In this document: positions 56,719-64,000 of the stretch, piece after piece
Layout: each line of letters opens with the position of its first letter
Numbering within the stretch: position 1 is the stretch's first letter
NCBI GenBank assembly: GCA_035384565.1
Contig: DAOOIT010000010.1
Span: 1-64,000, forward strand
Direction: 5' to 3'
From: Planctomycetota bacterium
GTDB lineage: Bacteria; Planctomycetota; PUPC01; DSUN01
DNA length: 64,000 nt
Notes under the pieces: generated by a model
The model's input: only the letters and a program-made list of their open reading frames with translations
Told to the model about the DNA's origin: nothing
Databases searched by the model: none
Translations under genes and position numbers: made by a program

Positions 56719-56887
56719 GCGGCGTGTCTGGTTTCCAAGACAATGGGGGCGCAGGCGCCGCCATTGGGCGCCGTGCCCTCGGCACCGGTTGGCGCGGGGA
56801 CTCCACCCTCTGCCGCGGGGGAGCGCAGCGCACTGCCCGGGCCGAGGAGGCCGACTCCGCCAGCACGGTCGAGGGTCGCCGGCCAAC

Positions 56888-56915
56888 TTGACACGACGCC
56901 CTCAGAAGATACGCT
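56888..56915 (+). promoter_or_regulatory. Promoter of deacetylase-like gene
   Basis: TTGACA (56888-56893), 16-bp spacer, TACGCT (56910-56915). The leader would be about 22 nt, supporting the GTG start at 56944. Confidence 0.55.
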
Positions 56916-56943
56916 ATGCGGACGGGAGGAGAGGAGCGATGCC

Positions 56944-58518
56944 GTGGGCGATGGGCGGCGGATTGTGAATGTGATCAACTTCATCCGGGCCGTGGAGCCG
57001 CGGGAGCCTGCGCCCGACCTGCTGGAGCCGGTGGTGAACCAGGTGCGCCTCGTGCGCGAGCACGGGCTGCCCGCGACCTTCCTCATTCAATACGATGCGA
57101 TGCGGGAGGAGCGGTTCGTCAAGGTGCTGAAGGAGGGGCTCGATGAACGCCATGAGGTCGGGGCGTGGCTGGAGATCGTCCAACCCCTCGTCGAGGCGGC
57201 CGGCCTCGAGTGGCGCGGGCGATTTCCGTGGGACTGGCACGCGGAGGTTGACTTCGCGTTCGGTTACACGCCGACCGAACGCGAGCGGTTGATTGACGTT
57301 TTCCTGCGCGACTTCAAGGCGACATTCGGGCGGCTGCCGCGTTCGGTCGGCTCGTGGTTCATTGACGCCCACTCACTGGGCTATCTGGCCGACCGCTACG
57401 GTGTGGTGGCGTCGTGCAACTGCAAGGACCAGGTAGGCACCGACGGCTACACGGCCTGGGGCGGCTACTGGAATCAGGCGTATTACCCGAGCCGGCGCAA
57501 CGCCTTCATGCCGGCGCAGACGGCGGCCGAGCAGATTCCCATCCCCGTCTTCCGCATGCTGGGCAGCGACCCGATCGAGCAGTACGACTGCAACCTGGGC
57601 AGCGAGTGCCAGAGCGTGGTGTCGCTGGAGCCGGCGTACAAGGAGGGGGGCGGCTCGCCGAGCTGGGTGCGATGGTTCTTCGACGTGAACTTCCGTGCCC
57701 CTTGCCTCGCGTTGGCCTACGCGCAGGTGGGGCAGGAGAACTCGTTCGGCTGGCCCAGGATGCGCGACGGGTTGACCGATCAGCTTGCGCTTTGCGCTGA
57801 GATGATGCGAGGCGGCGAACTGCGGGTCGAGACGCTCGAGGAGTCCGCCTGCTGGTTCCGCTCGCAGTTCGAGGCCACTCCCGCCACGGCGGTCGTGGCG
57901 CTGAGGGACTGGCGGGGCCTCGGCCGCAAGAGCGTCTGGTACAACAGCCGCTTCTATCGCACCAATCTCTTCTGGCAGGGCGGCGAGTTCCGCGTGCGCG
58001 ACATTCACCTTTTCGACGAACGCTATGCGGAGCGGTATCTGACCGAGCCGGTGACGACGCACTGGTGGGCCTATGACACGCTGCCCGTGCTCGACGGGTT
58101 CAACTGGAGCACGGCGGAGGCCCTCGCGGGCATGCGGCCCGTCCATGCCCACACCGGCCGTCCGCTGCACGGCGGCGAGCCGTCGGTGACCGAGGCCGAT
58201 TCAGCCAGCCTGCTCGTTCGATGGCCGCTGGACGGCGGAGGCGCGCTTGAAATCTTGTGCGAGGACGCCATGCTAAGCTTCCGCGCTCGCGGGGTCTCGG
58301 TGCCCTGGGCGCTCGAGGTGTCGTGGAGCCCGGCGAAGACGCCGCCGATTGTGGGCGTGGCGCCCGACGCCGTCGCCTATCGGCACAACGGCTTCGGCTA
58401 TGAGGCCCGCGCCCGGGCGGGCGGCTTCCGCCGCGTGACCGGCGAGCCGGCGATTCTGGCCGAGGCAACGGGAGGCATCTTGGTTCTCGACATGGGCCAT
58501 ACGAGGGTGTCATCATGA
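56944..58518 (+). CDS. Polysaccharide-deacetylase-like (NodB-fold) protein
   Basis: This 524-residue cytoplasmic-looking protein has an N-terminal half like NodB-type barrels: IVNVINFIRAVEPREP, LPATFLIQYDAM, RHEVGAWLEIVQPLVEAAGL and LPRSVGSWFIDAHSLGYLAD, the last giving Asp-His near a putative metal site. A C-terminal beta-rich half follows. Such proteins often remove acetyl groups or act on related amides of glycans; the metal ligands are not fully standard, so activity is uncertain. GTG at 56944 is 7 nt after GAGGAG, and the 77 in-frame codons upstream span the promoter and are rejected. The intergenic inverted repeat 58517-58611 begins at its very end. Confidence 0.78.
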   Translation: MGDGRRIVNVINFIRAVEPREPAPDLLEPVVNQVRLVREHGLPATFLIQYDAMREERFVKVLKEGLDERHEVGAWLEIVQPLVEAAGLEWRGRFPWDWHAEVDFAFGYTPTERERLIDVFLRDFKATFGRLPRSVGSWFIDAHSLGYLADRYGVVASCNCKDQVGTDGYTAWGGYWNQAYYPSRRNAFMPAQTAAEQIPIPVFRMLGSDPIEQYDCNLGSECQSVVSLEPAYKEGGGSPSWVRWFFDVNFRAPCLALAYAQVGQENSFGWPRMRDGLTDQLALCAEMMRGGELRVETLEESACWFRSQFEATPATAVVALRDWRGLGRKSVWYNSRFYRTNLFWQGGEFRVRDIHLFDERYAERYLTEPVTTHWWAYDTLPVLDGFNWSTAEALAGMRPVHAHTGRPLHGGEPSVTEADSASLLVRWPLDGGGALEILCEDAMLSFRARGVSVPWALEVSWSPAKTPPIVGVAPDAVAYRHNGFGYEARARAGGFRRVTGEPAILAEATGGILVLDMGHTRVSS

Positions 58519-58611
58519 GCTTGTCGAACGATTTTTCAGGGGCTTGCTGCCGTAGATCGCAGCAATCCCTTGTTGCCGCGTCAGGCCCCTGAGAGGTTCC
58601 TCGACAAGCTC
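58517..58611. repeat. Triple-nested inverted repeat
   Basis: GAGCTTGTCGA/TCGACAAGCTC (58517-58527, 58601-58611) encloses CAGGGGC/GCCCCTG (58537-58543, 58585-58591), which encloses TTGCTGC/GCAGCAA (58544-58550, 58559-58565). It starts inside the last codon of the preceding gene. Confidence 0.75.
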
Positions 58612-58679
58612 GGAATGACACGCATCAATGGCGCGGCACGGGTCCCCGAGCATCCAACTTCACTTGAGGGAAGACCAGC

Positions 58680-59966
58680 ATGGTGAATCCAGGCGATGAG
58701 TCCGCGCGATCCTCCGGCTGGAAGGGCGCGGTGCGCGGCAACGTGCTGATGATGGGCCTCGTGAGTCTGTTCACGGACTTCTCCAGCGAGATGATCTACC
58801 CGCTGCTGCCGGTGTTCTTCTCGGGCCTCGTGCCGGCGGGCGCAGTGGCGCTCTATGTGGGCGTGATGGAGGGGCTGGCGGAGACGACGGCGAGCCTGCT
58901 GAAGATCTTCTCGGGGCGCCTCAGCGACGCGCTGGGCAAGCGCAAGGCCCTGGCCGTGCTGGGCTACGGCGTCTCGTCGGCGGTGCGGCCGCTGATGGCG
59001 GTGTGCTTCGCGGGCTGGCACGTCGTCACGTTGCGGTTTCTCGACCGCGTGGGCAAGGGCATCCGCACGTCGCCGCGCGACGCGCTGATCAGCGACTCGG
59101 TGCCGAAGGAGCACCGGGGCCTGGCCTTCAGCTTCCATCGGGCGATGGACCACACGGGCGCCATCCTGGGGCCGATCGCCGCCATTGCCATCCTCTATGG
59201 CTTCCTGGGCTATGGGCTTTGGAAGGGCACGACCGAGCGTGCGACGCCCGAGGAGATGCGCGCGCTGCGCTGGCTGTTCGCGTTCGCCCTCCTCCCGGGC
59301 ATCGCGGCCATGGTGTCGCTGGTGGGCCGGGTGCGCGAGGTCGCGCCGACGCCGGCGGCCGCGAAGCACGCCGGCCCCCGCGGCGCGTGGCGGCACCTGC
59401 CTGGCCGCTTCTATGCCTTCGTGGGCGTGGTGACCCTTTTCGCGCTGGGAAACAGCTCGGATCTGTTCCTGGTCTTCTACGGGCGCACGAAGTTCGGTTT
59501 TGGCCTGCTCCCGCTCATCGGGGTATGGGTGGCGCTGCACCTCTCGAAGATGGTGTTCAGCGTGCCGGGCGGCGTGCTGTCGGACCGCCTGGGGCGGCGG
59601 CCCGTGATCGTGGCCGGCTGGGCGATCTATGCGCTGGTGTATCTGGGCATGGCCTTCGTGGCCGAGGCGTGGCAGTACTGGGCACTGATCGCCGTCTACG
59701 GCGTCTATTACGGCCTGACCGAGGGGGCCGAGAAGGCGCTGGTGGCCGATTTCGTGGCCAGCGAACATCGCGGCACGGCCTATGGGCTCTACCACGGCGC
59801 GATCGGGCTGGCGGCATTCCCCGCGAGCCTGGTGTTCGGTGTTTTCTGGCAGGTCTTGGGGCCGGCGCGGGCCTTCGGCATCGGCGCGGGCCTCGCGGGG
59901 CTGGCCGTGGTTGGCATGATGCTGCTGTTCTCAGGTACGCGACGCCATGACAAAGCGGTTGCATGA
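58680..59966 (+). CDS. MFS transporter
   Basis: This 428-residue, twelve-helix transporter has the MFS loop GRLSDALGKRKALAVLGYG between helices 2 and 3 and a matching GGVLSDRLGRRPVIVAGW between helices 8 and 9. The motif RFLDRVGKGIRTSPRDALIS is typical of a group often annotated as multidrug or sugar efflux relatives. The first helix region, SLFTDFSSEMIYPLLPVFF, is distinctive. The substrate is unknown. ATG 58680 has GAGGGAAG upstream. The following YbaK gene has its own promoter. Confidence 0.9.
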   Translation: MVNPGDESARSSGWKGAVRGNVLMMGLVSLFTDFSSEMIYPLLPVFFSGLVPAGAVALYVGVMEGLAETTASLLKIFSGRLSDALGKRKALAVLGYGVSSAVRPLMAVCFAGWHVVTLRFLDRVGKGIRTSPRDALISDSVPKEHRGLAFSFHRAMDHTGAILGPIAAIAILYGFLGYGLWKGTTERATPEEMRALRWLFAFALLPGIAAMVSLVGRVREVAPTPAAAKHAGPRGAWRHLPGRFYAFVGVVTLFALGNSSDLFLVFYGRTKFGFGLLPLIGVWVALHLSKMVFSVPGGVLSDRLGRRPVIVAGWAIYALVYLGMAFVAEAWQYWALIAVYGVYYGLTEGAEKALVADFVASEHRGTAYGLYHGAIGLAAFPASLVFGVFWQVLGPARAFGIGAGLAGLAVVGMMLLFSGTRRHDKAVA

Positions 59967-59986
59967 CGGAGTGCGCAGGGTATAAT
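59959..59986 (+). promoter_or_regulatory. Promoter of YbaK gene
   Basis: TTGCAT (59959-59964), 16-bp spacer, TATAAT (59981-59986), a perfect -10. The -35 overlaps the stop of the MFS gene. Confidence 0.75.
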
Positions 59987-60039
59987 ACACTGAGAGGGTG
60001 AAGGGCCGGTTGCAGCCTCGCCAGCAAAGGAGGGACGCA

Positions 60040-60507
60040 ATGCCTCTGCGCAAGCTGAAAGACTTCCTCGACAGCCACGGTGTGAAGTACCTCTCGGTCA
60101 GCCACTCTCCCGCGTTCACCGCGCAGGAGATCGCCGCTTCGGCGCACATCCCGGGCAAGGAGCTGGCGAAGACGGTGATCGTGAAGCTCGACGGCAGGAT
60201 CGCCATGGCCGTGTTGCCGGCGAGCCGCGGGGTGGACTTCGCTCGGCTGCGCGAGGCCGCCGGCGCCGGCAAGGCCGAGCTGGCGAGCGAGCGCGATTTC
60301 AGCGATCTGTTCCCCGGCTGCGAGGTGGGCGCGATGCCGCCGTTCGGCAACCTCTACGGGCTGCCGGTCTACGCGGAGGCCAGCCTGGCCGAGGATCGCT
60401 CGATCGCCTTCAATGCGGGGACGCACAAGGAGCTGGTGAAGCTGGCCTATGCGGACTTCGAGCGCCTGGTGAAGCCCAAGGTCTGCGAGTTCGCCATGCC
60501 GGCGTGA
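60040..60507 (+). CDS. YbaK/ProX-type aminoacyl-tRNA deacylase
   Basis: This 155-residue protein has the YbaK/prolyl-tRNA-editing fold: FLDSHGVKYLSVSHSPAFTA, KELAKTVIVKLDGRIAMAVL and VGAMPPFGNLYGLPVYAEAS. Lys near position 45 is the usual key residue. The family clears mischarged tRNAs, for example Cys-tRNA(Pro) or Ala-tRNA(Pro), in trans. ATG at 60040 follows AAAGGAGG. It ends directly against the stop of the convergent epimerase gene, leaving no room for a terminator. Confidence 0.94.
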   Translation: MPLRKLKDFLDSHGVKYLSVSHSPAFTAQEIAASAHIPGKELAKTVIVKLDGRIAMAVLPASRGVDFARLREAAGAGKAELASERDFSDLFPGCEVGAMPPFGNLYGLPVYAEASLAEDRSIAFNAGTHKELVKLAYADFERLVKPKVCEFAMPA

Positions 60508-61224
60508 TCAGGCCGGCGGCCGCGTCAGCGGCTCCCAGCCGAGCAGTTCCTTCGCGCGGGTGCAGCGCACCCGCTTGCCCAGGTAATCTCCCGCGATGTT
60601 GACGGCGTGAGCCCCGGTGACCGGCGCCGTGAGCGCCAGCGAGATGGACCGGGCCACGTCCGGCGCCGCCGTCTGCGTCACCACGTGCCCCGCGCGGGCC
60701 GCGGCCAGCCAGTCCTCGAGCGGCATCGGGCCGTTCAGCCGCAACGAGACGATGGCCATCCCGTGCACGCGCGCGAAGTGCTCGCACACGATCTCGCCGA
60801 GGCGCTTGGTGAAGCCGTACACATCCGGTGCGTCGGGCGGCGTGTCGTCGCCCTCGGGGAAGCCGTGGGGGCGGTGCGCATAGACCGACATCGAGCTGGT
60901 GTAGACGGCCCGCTTGATCCCGGCCTCCGCCGCCGCGTGCAGCACGCGGTGCAGATGCTTCACGTGGATGTCGTAGTTCACGTCAATGTCGCGGCAGTCG
61001 TACTTCCCATCGGCGGACCGCCCCATCGTCATGTACACCACCCCCTCCATGCCCTCGAGGGCGCGGCGCACCGCCGCCGCGTCGGCCACTGAGCCGGCGA
61101 AGTACTCGAGCGTCGCGTCCCTCGGGGGCGCGAGGTCGAAGATACGCAGCGCATGCTCCTGCTTGAGATAGGGGGTGGACATGGCGCCGACAAAGCCCGA
61201 GCCGCCGACGAGCAACACTCTCAT
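60508..61224 (-). CDS. NAD-dependent epimerase/dehydratase (SDR)
   Basis: This 238-residue extended-SDR enzyme has the nucleotide-binding glycine motif LLVGGSGFVGAM, AVYTSSMSVYAHRPHG and the catalytic YGFTK, with Ser in the preceding TSS. It is shorter than typical nucleotide-sugar epimerases (~310) and lacks much of the substrate-binding region, so a small-molecule or sugar-lactone reductase role is equally plausible. ATG at 61224 has AAGGAG. It converges with the YbaK gene and shares a 165-bp divergent region with the aldo/keto reductase gene. Confidence 0.88.
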   Translation of the reverse strand: MRVLLVGGSGFVGAMSTPYLKQEHALRIFDLAPPRDATLEYFAGSVADAAAVRRALEGMEGVVYMTMGRSADGKYDCRDIDVNYDIHVKHLHRVLHAAAEAGIKRAVYTSSMSVYAHRPHGFPEGDDTPPDAPDVYGFTKRLGEIVCEHFARVHGMAIVSLRLNGPMPLEDWLAAARAGHVVTQTAAPDVARSISLALTAPVTGAHAVNIAGDYLGKRVRCTRAKELLGWEPLTRPPA

Positions 61225-61310
61225 TCGCGCTCCTTTCCCCTCCCGAGTGGACTCCTGGGACGCCCCGCCACTATAGCCGGCTGGCGCCCGTTGTCAAGGG
61301 CGCGCCCCGC

Positions 61311-61339
61311 TTGCCTTGCGGGGGCCTAGTCGGTAGAAT
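61311..61339 (+). promoter_or_regulatory. Promoter of aldo/keto reductase gene
   Basis: TTGCCT (61311-61316), 17-bp spacer, TAGAAT (61334-61339). The leader is about 44 nt. Confidence 0.6.
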
Positions 61340-61389
61340 GTGGCGCGCCGCGACCGACGGTGGGAGCGGCAGCAAACCAGGAGGCGTTC

Positions 61390-62535
61390 ATGCAGTATCG
61401 GCCAGTGGGGAACACCGGCGTCCGCGTCTCGCTGCTGGGCATCGGGACCATGCGGTTCAAGGGGCGCGACAACGCCGTCGAAATGATCCGCCAGGCGGTC
61501 AAGCGGGGGCTGAACTACATTGACATCGGGGCCGCCTACTCCTACAAGAGCGGCGACGACAACGCCGAGGCCTGGGTGGGCGCCGCGATCCAGGGCCTCG
61601 ACCGCTCCAAGCTTGTGATCTCGGCCAAGGCCCAGCCCCGCAAGGGCGAGGCCCGCGTGGACCGCTGCCTCGGCATCCACACCCGCGACCAGATGTGGCA
61701 GTGCATCGAGACCTCGCTCCGGCGCGCAGGCGTGAGCTACTTCGACTTCTACCAGTTCTGGGACATGAGCCAGGCGGCGCACTTCGAGGCGGCGTGCAGC
61801 GGCAAGGACAGCCCGCTCATCGCCCTGCGCGAGGCGCGCGAGCAGGGCCTCGTGCGTCACCTCGGCTTCACCAGCCACGGCGGGCCCGACGAGATCATCC
61901 AGTGGCTCGGCCGCGTGCCCGACTTCCGCTTCGTGACCGTCTACTACAACTTCACCAACCGCTACGTCGAGGAGGCGATCAGCTACGCCCATGACCACAA
62001 CGTGGGCGTGGCCATCATGGGCCCGCTCTACGGCGGCATCCTGGTGGGCCACTCCAGCGCCTTCGACGACGCGCTCGTCGAGCTCCGCCGCATGCCCGTG
62101 CAGGAGATCGCCTTCCGCTTCCTCTTCAGCAACCCCGCCATCTCCACCGTGCTCAGCGGCATGAACGAACTCGCCCACCTCGAGGAAAACGCAGCCATCG
62201 CCAGCGGCACCGCGGGGCTCACGCCCGGCCAGTGCGAGCGCTTCGTGCGGGCGTTCCAGGACTTCAGCAAGGGGGAGGCCTTGTGCACCGGGTGCCGCTA
62301 CTGCGACAACGCCTGCCCCTTCGAGCTGCCGATCTACAAGCTCATGGGCACCTACCAGCTCAGCCAGATCTTCGGCCTGCCGGCGGGCGACGAGCAACTC
62401 GAGCGGCTGCGGAGCGACGGGAAGCTGAACGTTGCGGCGTGCAAGGCCTGCGGCAAGTGCACCGAGAAATGCCCGCGGCACGTGCCGGTGGCCAAGCGCA
62501 TGCAGCACCTGGCAGAACTGCTGAAGACGGTCTGA
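61390..62535 (+). CDS. Aldo/keto reductase with C-terminal two-cluster ferredoxin domain
   Basis: This 381-residue protein has the AKR barrel with LNYIDIGAAYSY (Asp and Tyr of the tetrad), LVISAKAQPR (Lys) and LGFTSHGGPDE (His). A C-terminal extension with CTGCRYCDNACPFELP and CKACGKCTEKCPRHVP follows, giving eight cysteines for two [4Fe-4S] clusters. Such predicted oxidoreductases may couple NAD(P)H chemistry to ferredoxin-like electron flow in anaerobes; the carbonyl substrate is unknown. ATG at 61390 follows AGGAGG. A 7-bp hairpin at 62558-62576 lies between it and the convergent SUMF1-domain gene. Confidence 0.92.
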   Translation: MQYRPVGNTGVRVSLLGIGTMRFKGRDNAVEMIRQAVKRGLNYIDIGAAYSYKSGDDNAEAWVGAAIQGLDRSKLVISAKAQPRKGEARVDRCLGIHTRDQMWQCIETSLRRAGVSYFDFYQFWDMSQAAHFEAACSGKDSPLIALREAREQGLVRHLGFTSHGGPDEIIQWLGRVPDFRFVTVYYNFTNRYVEEAISYAHDHNVGVAIMGPLYGGILVGHSSAFDDALVELRRMPVQEIAFRFLFSNPAISTVLSGMNELAHLEENAAIASGTAGLTPGQCERFVRAFQDFSKGEALCTGCRYCDNACPFELPIYKLMGTYQLSQIFGLPAGDEQLERLRSDGKLNVAACKACGKCTEKCPRHVPVAKRMQHLAELLKTV

Positions 62536-62557
62536 GCCCCAGCAATTGGCAGAGAGA

Positions 62558-62576
62558 GGCGGCCTGGTGGGCCGCC
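62558..62576. terminator. Bidirectional hairpin between convergent genes
   Basis: GGCGGCC (62558-62564) pairs with GGCCGCC (62570-62576) around a 5-nt loop, midway in the 84-bp gap between the aldo/keto reductase and the SUMF1-domain gene. Confidence 0.55.
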
Positions 62577-62619
62577 ACGCCCTGGCCAGGTTGCTTCGCC
62601 TTCGCGCCTCGCCCCTCTC

Positions 62620-64000
62620 TCATCGGGGCCAGGCCAGGCGGAAGCCGGTGTAGGGGTCGCGGGCGTTGATCTTGCCCTGAGCGCGCGCCGTGGCCGCGGC
62701 CGCCGCCTCACGGTCCGCCGCCGAACCCCCCACGACCAGGTACGCGGTGGCCGCGCCCTTCGGGTCGAGCACCGGCGTCGCCGTCCACTCGCGCACGTTG
62801 CCCACGAGATGGAAGAAAGGCGAGTCGTCGCGCCGCGACAGGTGGCGGTGCGCCGGCACCAGGGGCGCGGGGGCCGCGGGACCTTTGGCGGCTGGACGGA
62901 GCAGGTTGGCGCGGCTCGCGTCGAAAGCGTCGCCCCAGGGATAGAGCCGTCCGTCGGAGCCTCGCACCGCGCGTTCCCACTCGACATCGGTGGGCAGCCG
63001 CATGTCGAGCCAGCGGGCGTAGGCATCGGCCTCCTGCCAGGTGAGGCCGCCCACGGGGAGGTCCGCGCGCGCCTCGGCGACCTTCAATTCCGAGGGCAAC
63101 TCCGCCTTCGTCACGCGGGCGAAGAAGGCATACTCGGCGTTCGTCACCTCCGCGCGGCCGAGCAGGAAGCCGTCGAGCGCCTGAGGCTCCTTGCGCGGGC
63201 CAAGGGGAAAGCGGCCCGCCGCCAGATAGCGGAAGCCCTGTGCGTGGTGGCGCAGGCTGGGCAGGATGGCGTCGAGCGCCCCGGCGTCGAGCTCCACCGC
63301 CTTGGTGAACTCGGCAAATGCCGTGTCGGGCTCGCCGGCGTAGAGGGCCGCCAGGCCCAGGGCGTGGTGGTCGGCGGCGGTGGGGTCGCCCGGCGCGCTG
63401 CGCGCGAAGGCCGTCCACTGGTCGGCGTGGAGATCGGCCCAAGCGAGGTGGCCCTTGAACCCGGGCATGTCGGCCTCGAGACCCGTCGCAGAGGGGTCTG
63501 TGATGACGGCTCGCAGGCGGGCGCCGGTGGTCCGCTGGAGCCAGATCTTCCCGTCACCCTGTGCGGCCTTGGCGGCTTCGGCCTTGGCGCCCGCGATGAT
63601 TCGCTCCAGGGCGCGCTGCATCACGGCCACCTCGCCCGCCTTGGCCTGGAGCAGTTCGCGGTGCGCGGGCGACACGGCCTGGGCGGCCGCGGCATTGGCC
63701 GTCGCGAGGGCCTCGTCCAGTTGCCAGGCGGTGACCAGGGCGTCGAACTTGGCGAGGAATGTGCCGTAGCTCTCGACCGTCTTGTCGCGCTGCTCCCGCA
63801 GGGCGGCGGCAAGCGCGGTGGCCTCGCGCCGCAGGTCCTCGTCCTGCCATTTCTTCAGCGGCTCGTCGAGCTGCGCCAGCGCTTCAGCGAACGCCATGCG
63901 TTTAGCAAGGTCCTCGAGAGCCGCCTTCTTCTCCTTGAAGTCCTCGGCGAGCTTCTGACGGAGTTCCCCGGCCTCGGTGCCGGCAGCGGCGCCCGACTTG
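62620..64000 (-). CDS. SUMF1/formylglycine-generating-enzyme-domain protein, 5' end beyond window
   Basis: This leftward gene is still open at the window edge, so at least 459 codons are seen and its start lies outside. The visible N-terminal part is highly charged coiled coil (LRQKLAEDFKEKKAALEDLA and onward, with TPR-like helices to about 63300). The C-terminal ~200 residues are a SUMF1-type domain: GFLLGRAEVTNAEYAFFARV, GLTWQEADAYARWLDMRLPT, LYPWGDAF, FFHLVGNVREWT and DPYTGFRLAWPR. The domain is shared by formylglycine-generating enzymes and many non-enzymatic ligand binders, and the paired active cysteines are not seen here. It may be the tail of a planctomycete kinase-type signalling protein. 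The ATG at 63897 is unlikely to be the true start, because the frame upstream has the same coiled-coil character. Confidence 0.88.
   Translation of the reverse strand, partial: KSGAAAGTEAGELRQKLAEDFKEKKAALEDLAKRMAFAEALAQLDEPLKKWQDEDLRREATALAAALREQRDKTVESYGTFLAKFDALVTAWQLDEALATANAAAAQAVSPAHRELLQAKAGEVAVMQRALERIIAGAKAEAAKAAQGDGKIWLQRTTGARLRAVITDPSATGLEADMPGFKGHLAWADLHADQWTAFARSAPGDPTAADHHALGLAALYAGEPDTAFAEFTKAVELDAGALDAILPSLRHHAQGFRYLAAGRFPLGPRKEPQALDGFLLGRAEVTNAEYAFFARVTKAELPSELKVAEARADLPVGGLTWQEADAYARWLDMRLPTDVEWERAVRGSDGRLYPWGDAFDASRANLLRPAAKGPAAPAPLVPAHRHLSRRDDSPFFHLVGNVREWTATPVLDPKGAATAYLVVGGSAADREAAAAATARAQGKINARDPYTGFRLAWPR

Larger units (their letters stand above)
56295..56943. other. 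649-bp intergenic region with tandem hairpins
   Basis: The frames here look non-coding. Recognisable elements are two related hairpins (56587-56635 and 56669-56718) and a promoter at 56888-56915. Confidence 0.5.

Noticed and set aside
56301..57086. 261-codon minus-strand frame in the intergenic region
   Set aside because: It crosses the tandem hairpins and the promoter of the divergent gene and shows no domain or ribosome site.

Overview
The window is high-GC, gene-dense bacterial chromosome. The gene families point to a PVC-group heterotroph, most likely a planctomycete. These include pseudopilin-like proteins ending in an H-x9-DG-type motif, a haem-c protein of the hydrazine-synthase-alpha-like family, MJ0042 zinc ribbons fused to a DUF1080-type domain, a TIGR03067-like protein, Tat-exported Gfo/Idh dehydrogenases, a neutral-ceramidase-like enzyme, GH127 and GH130 glycosidases, and a sulfatase-modifying-factor domain protein. 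The assignment rests on family content and not on a marker gene; no rRNA or complete tRNA is visible.

Layout. 1-859: no intact gene, but a probable recombinase relic. 859-2680: GH130 phosphorylase, a metal-type ArsR repressor and a small cysteine-containing protein. 2819-4430: two pseudopilins. 4609-8840: two translationally coupled 705-residue exported proteins, one an active-looking transglutaminase and one an apparently dead paralogue. 9336-13491: Gfo/Idh dehydrogenase and the dihaem HzsA-like protein. 13665-16028: rubredoxin, ExeA-type ATPase, ParB. 16369-21283: large exported coiled-coil protein, a DUF2851-like protein and a HicBA-like toxin-antitoxin pair. 21334-25734: exported and cytoplasmic carbohydrate-active proteins. 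25694-31110: membrane protein, UbiA prenyltransferase, PH-like/beta-propeller membrane fusion, beta-propeller lipoprotein, SpoU methyltransferase. 31459-35247: GH127, TatT-like lipoprotein, alpha/beta hydrolase. 35401-39360: zinc-ribbon/DUF1080 protein, nucleoside transporter, second ArsR. 39415-47723: sugar nucleotidylyltransferase/GHMP kinase fusion, Gfo/Idh, ceramidase-like protein, an unknown gene, a TIGR03067-like protein, a URO-D-like protein. 47724-48939: candidate structured RNA and a LysM protein. 48940-56294: a coupled pair of giant exported hydrolase-like proteins, an outer-membrane-like protein and an FKBP isomerase. 56944-64000: deacetylase-like protein, MFS transporter, YbaK deacylase, NAD epimerase, ferredoxin-type aldo/keto reductase, and a truncated SUMF1-domain protein.

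Together the genes suggest a polysaccharide and glycoconjugate degrader. Secreted hydrolases and Gfo/Idh enzymes release and remodel sugars, transporters import sugars or nucleosides, and the kinase/nucleotidylyltransferase fusion would reactivate a free sugar to a nucleotide sugar.

The most unusual observations are these. There are two tandem paralogue pairs in which one member keeps a hydrolase active site and its coupled neighbour has lost it. The nucleotidylyltransferase-kinase fusion has altered sugar-binding residues. An 11-bp-periodic TTAA array precedes a promoter and a candidate small RNA. Dispersed repeats appear to have become coding sequence: two signal peptides and a palindrome inside the GH127 gene. 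Most promoters look sigma70-like, with an extended -35 element GCTTGAC followed by a TAnnnT box.
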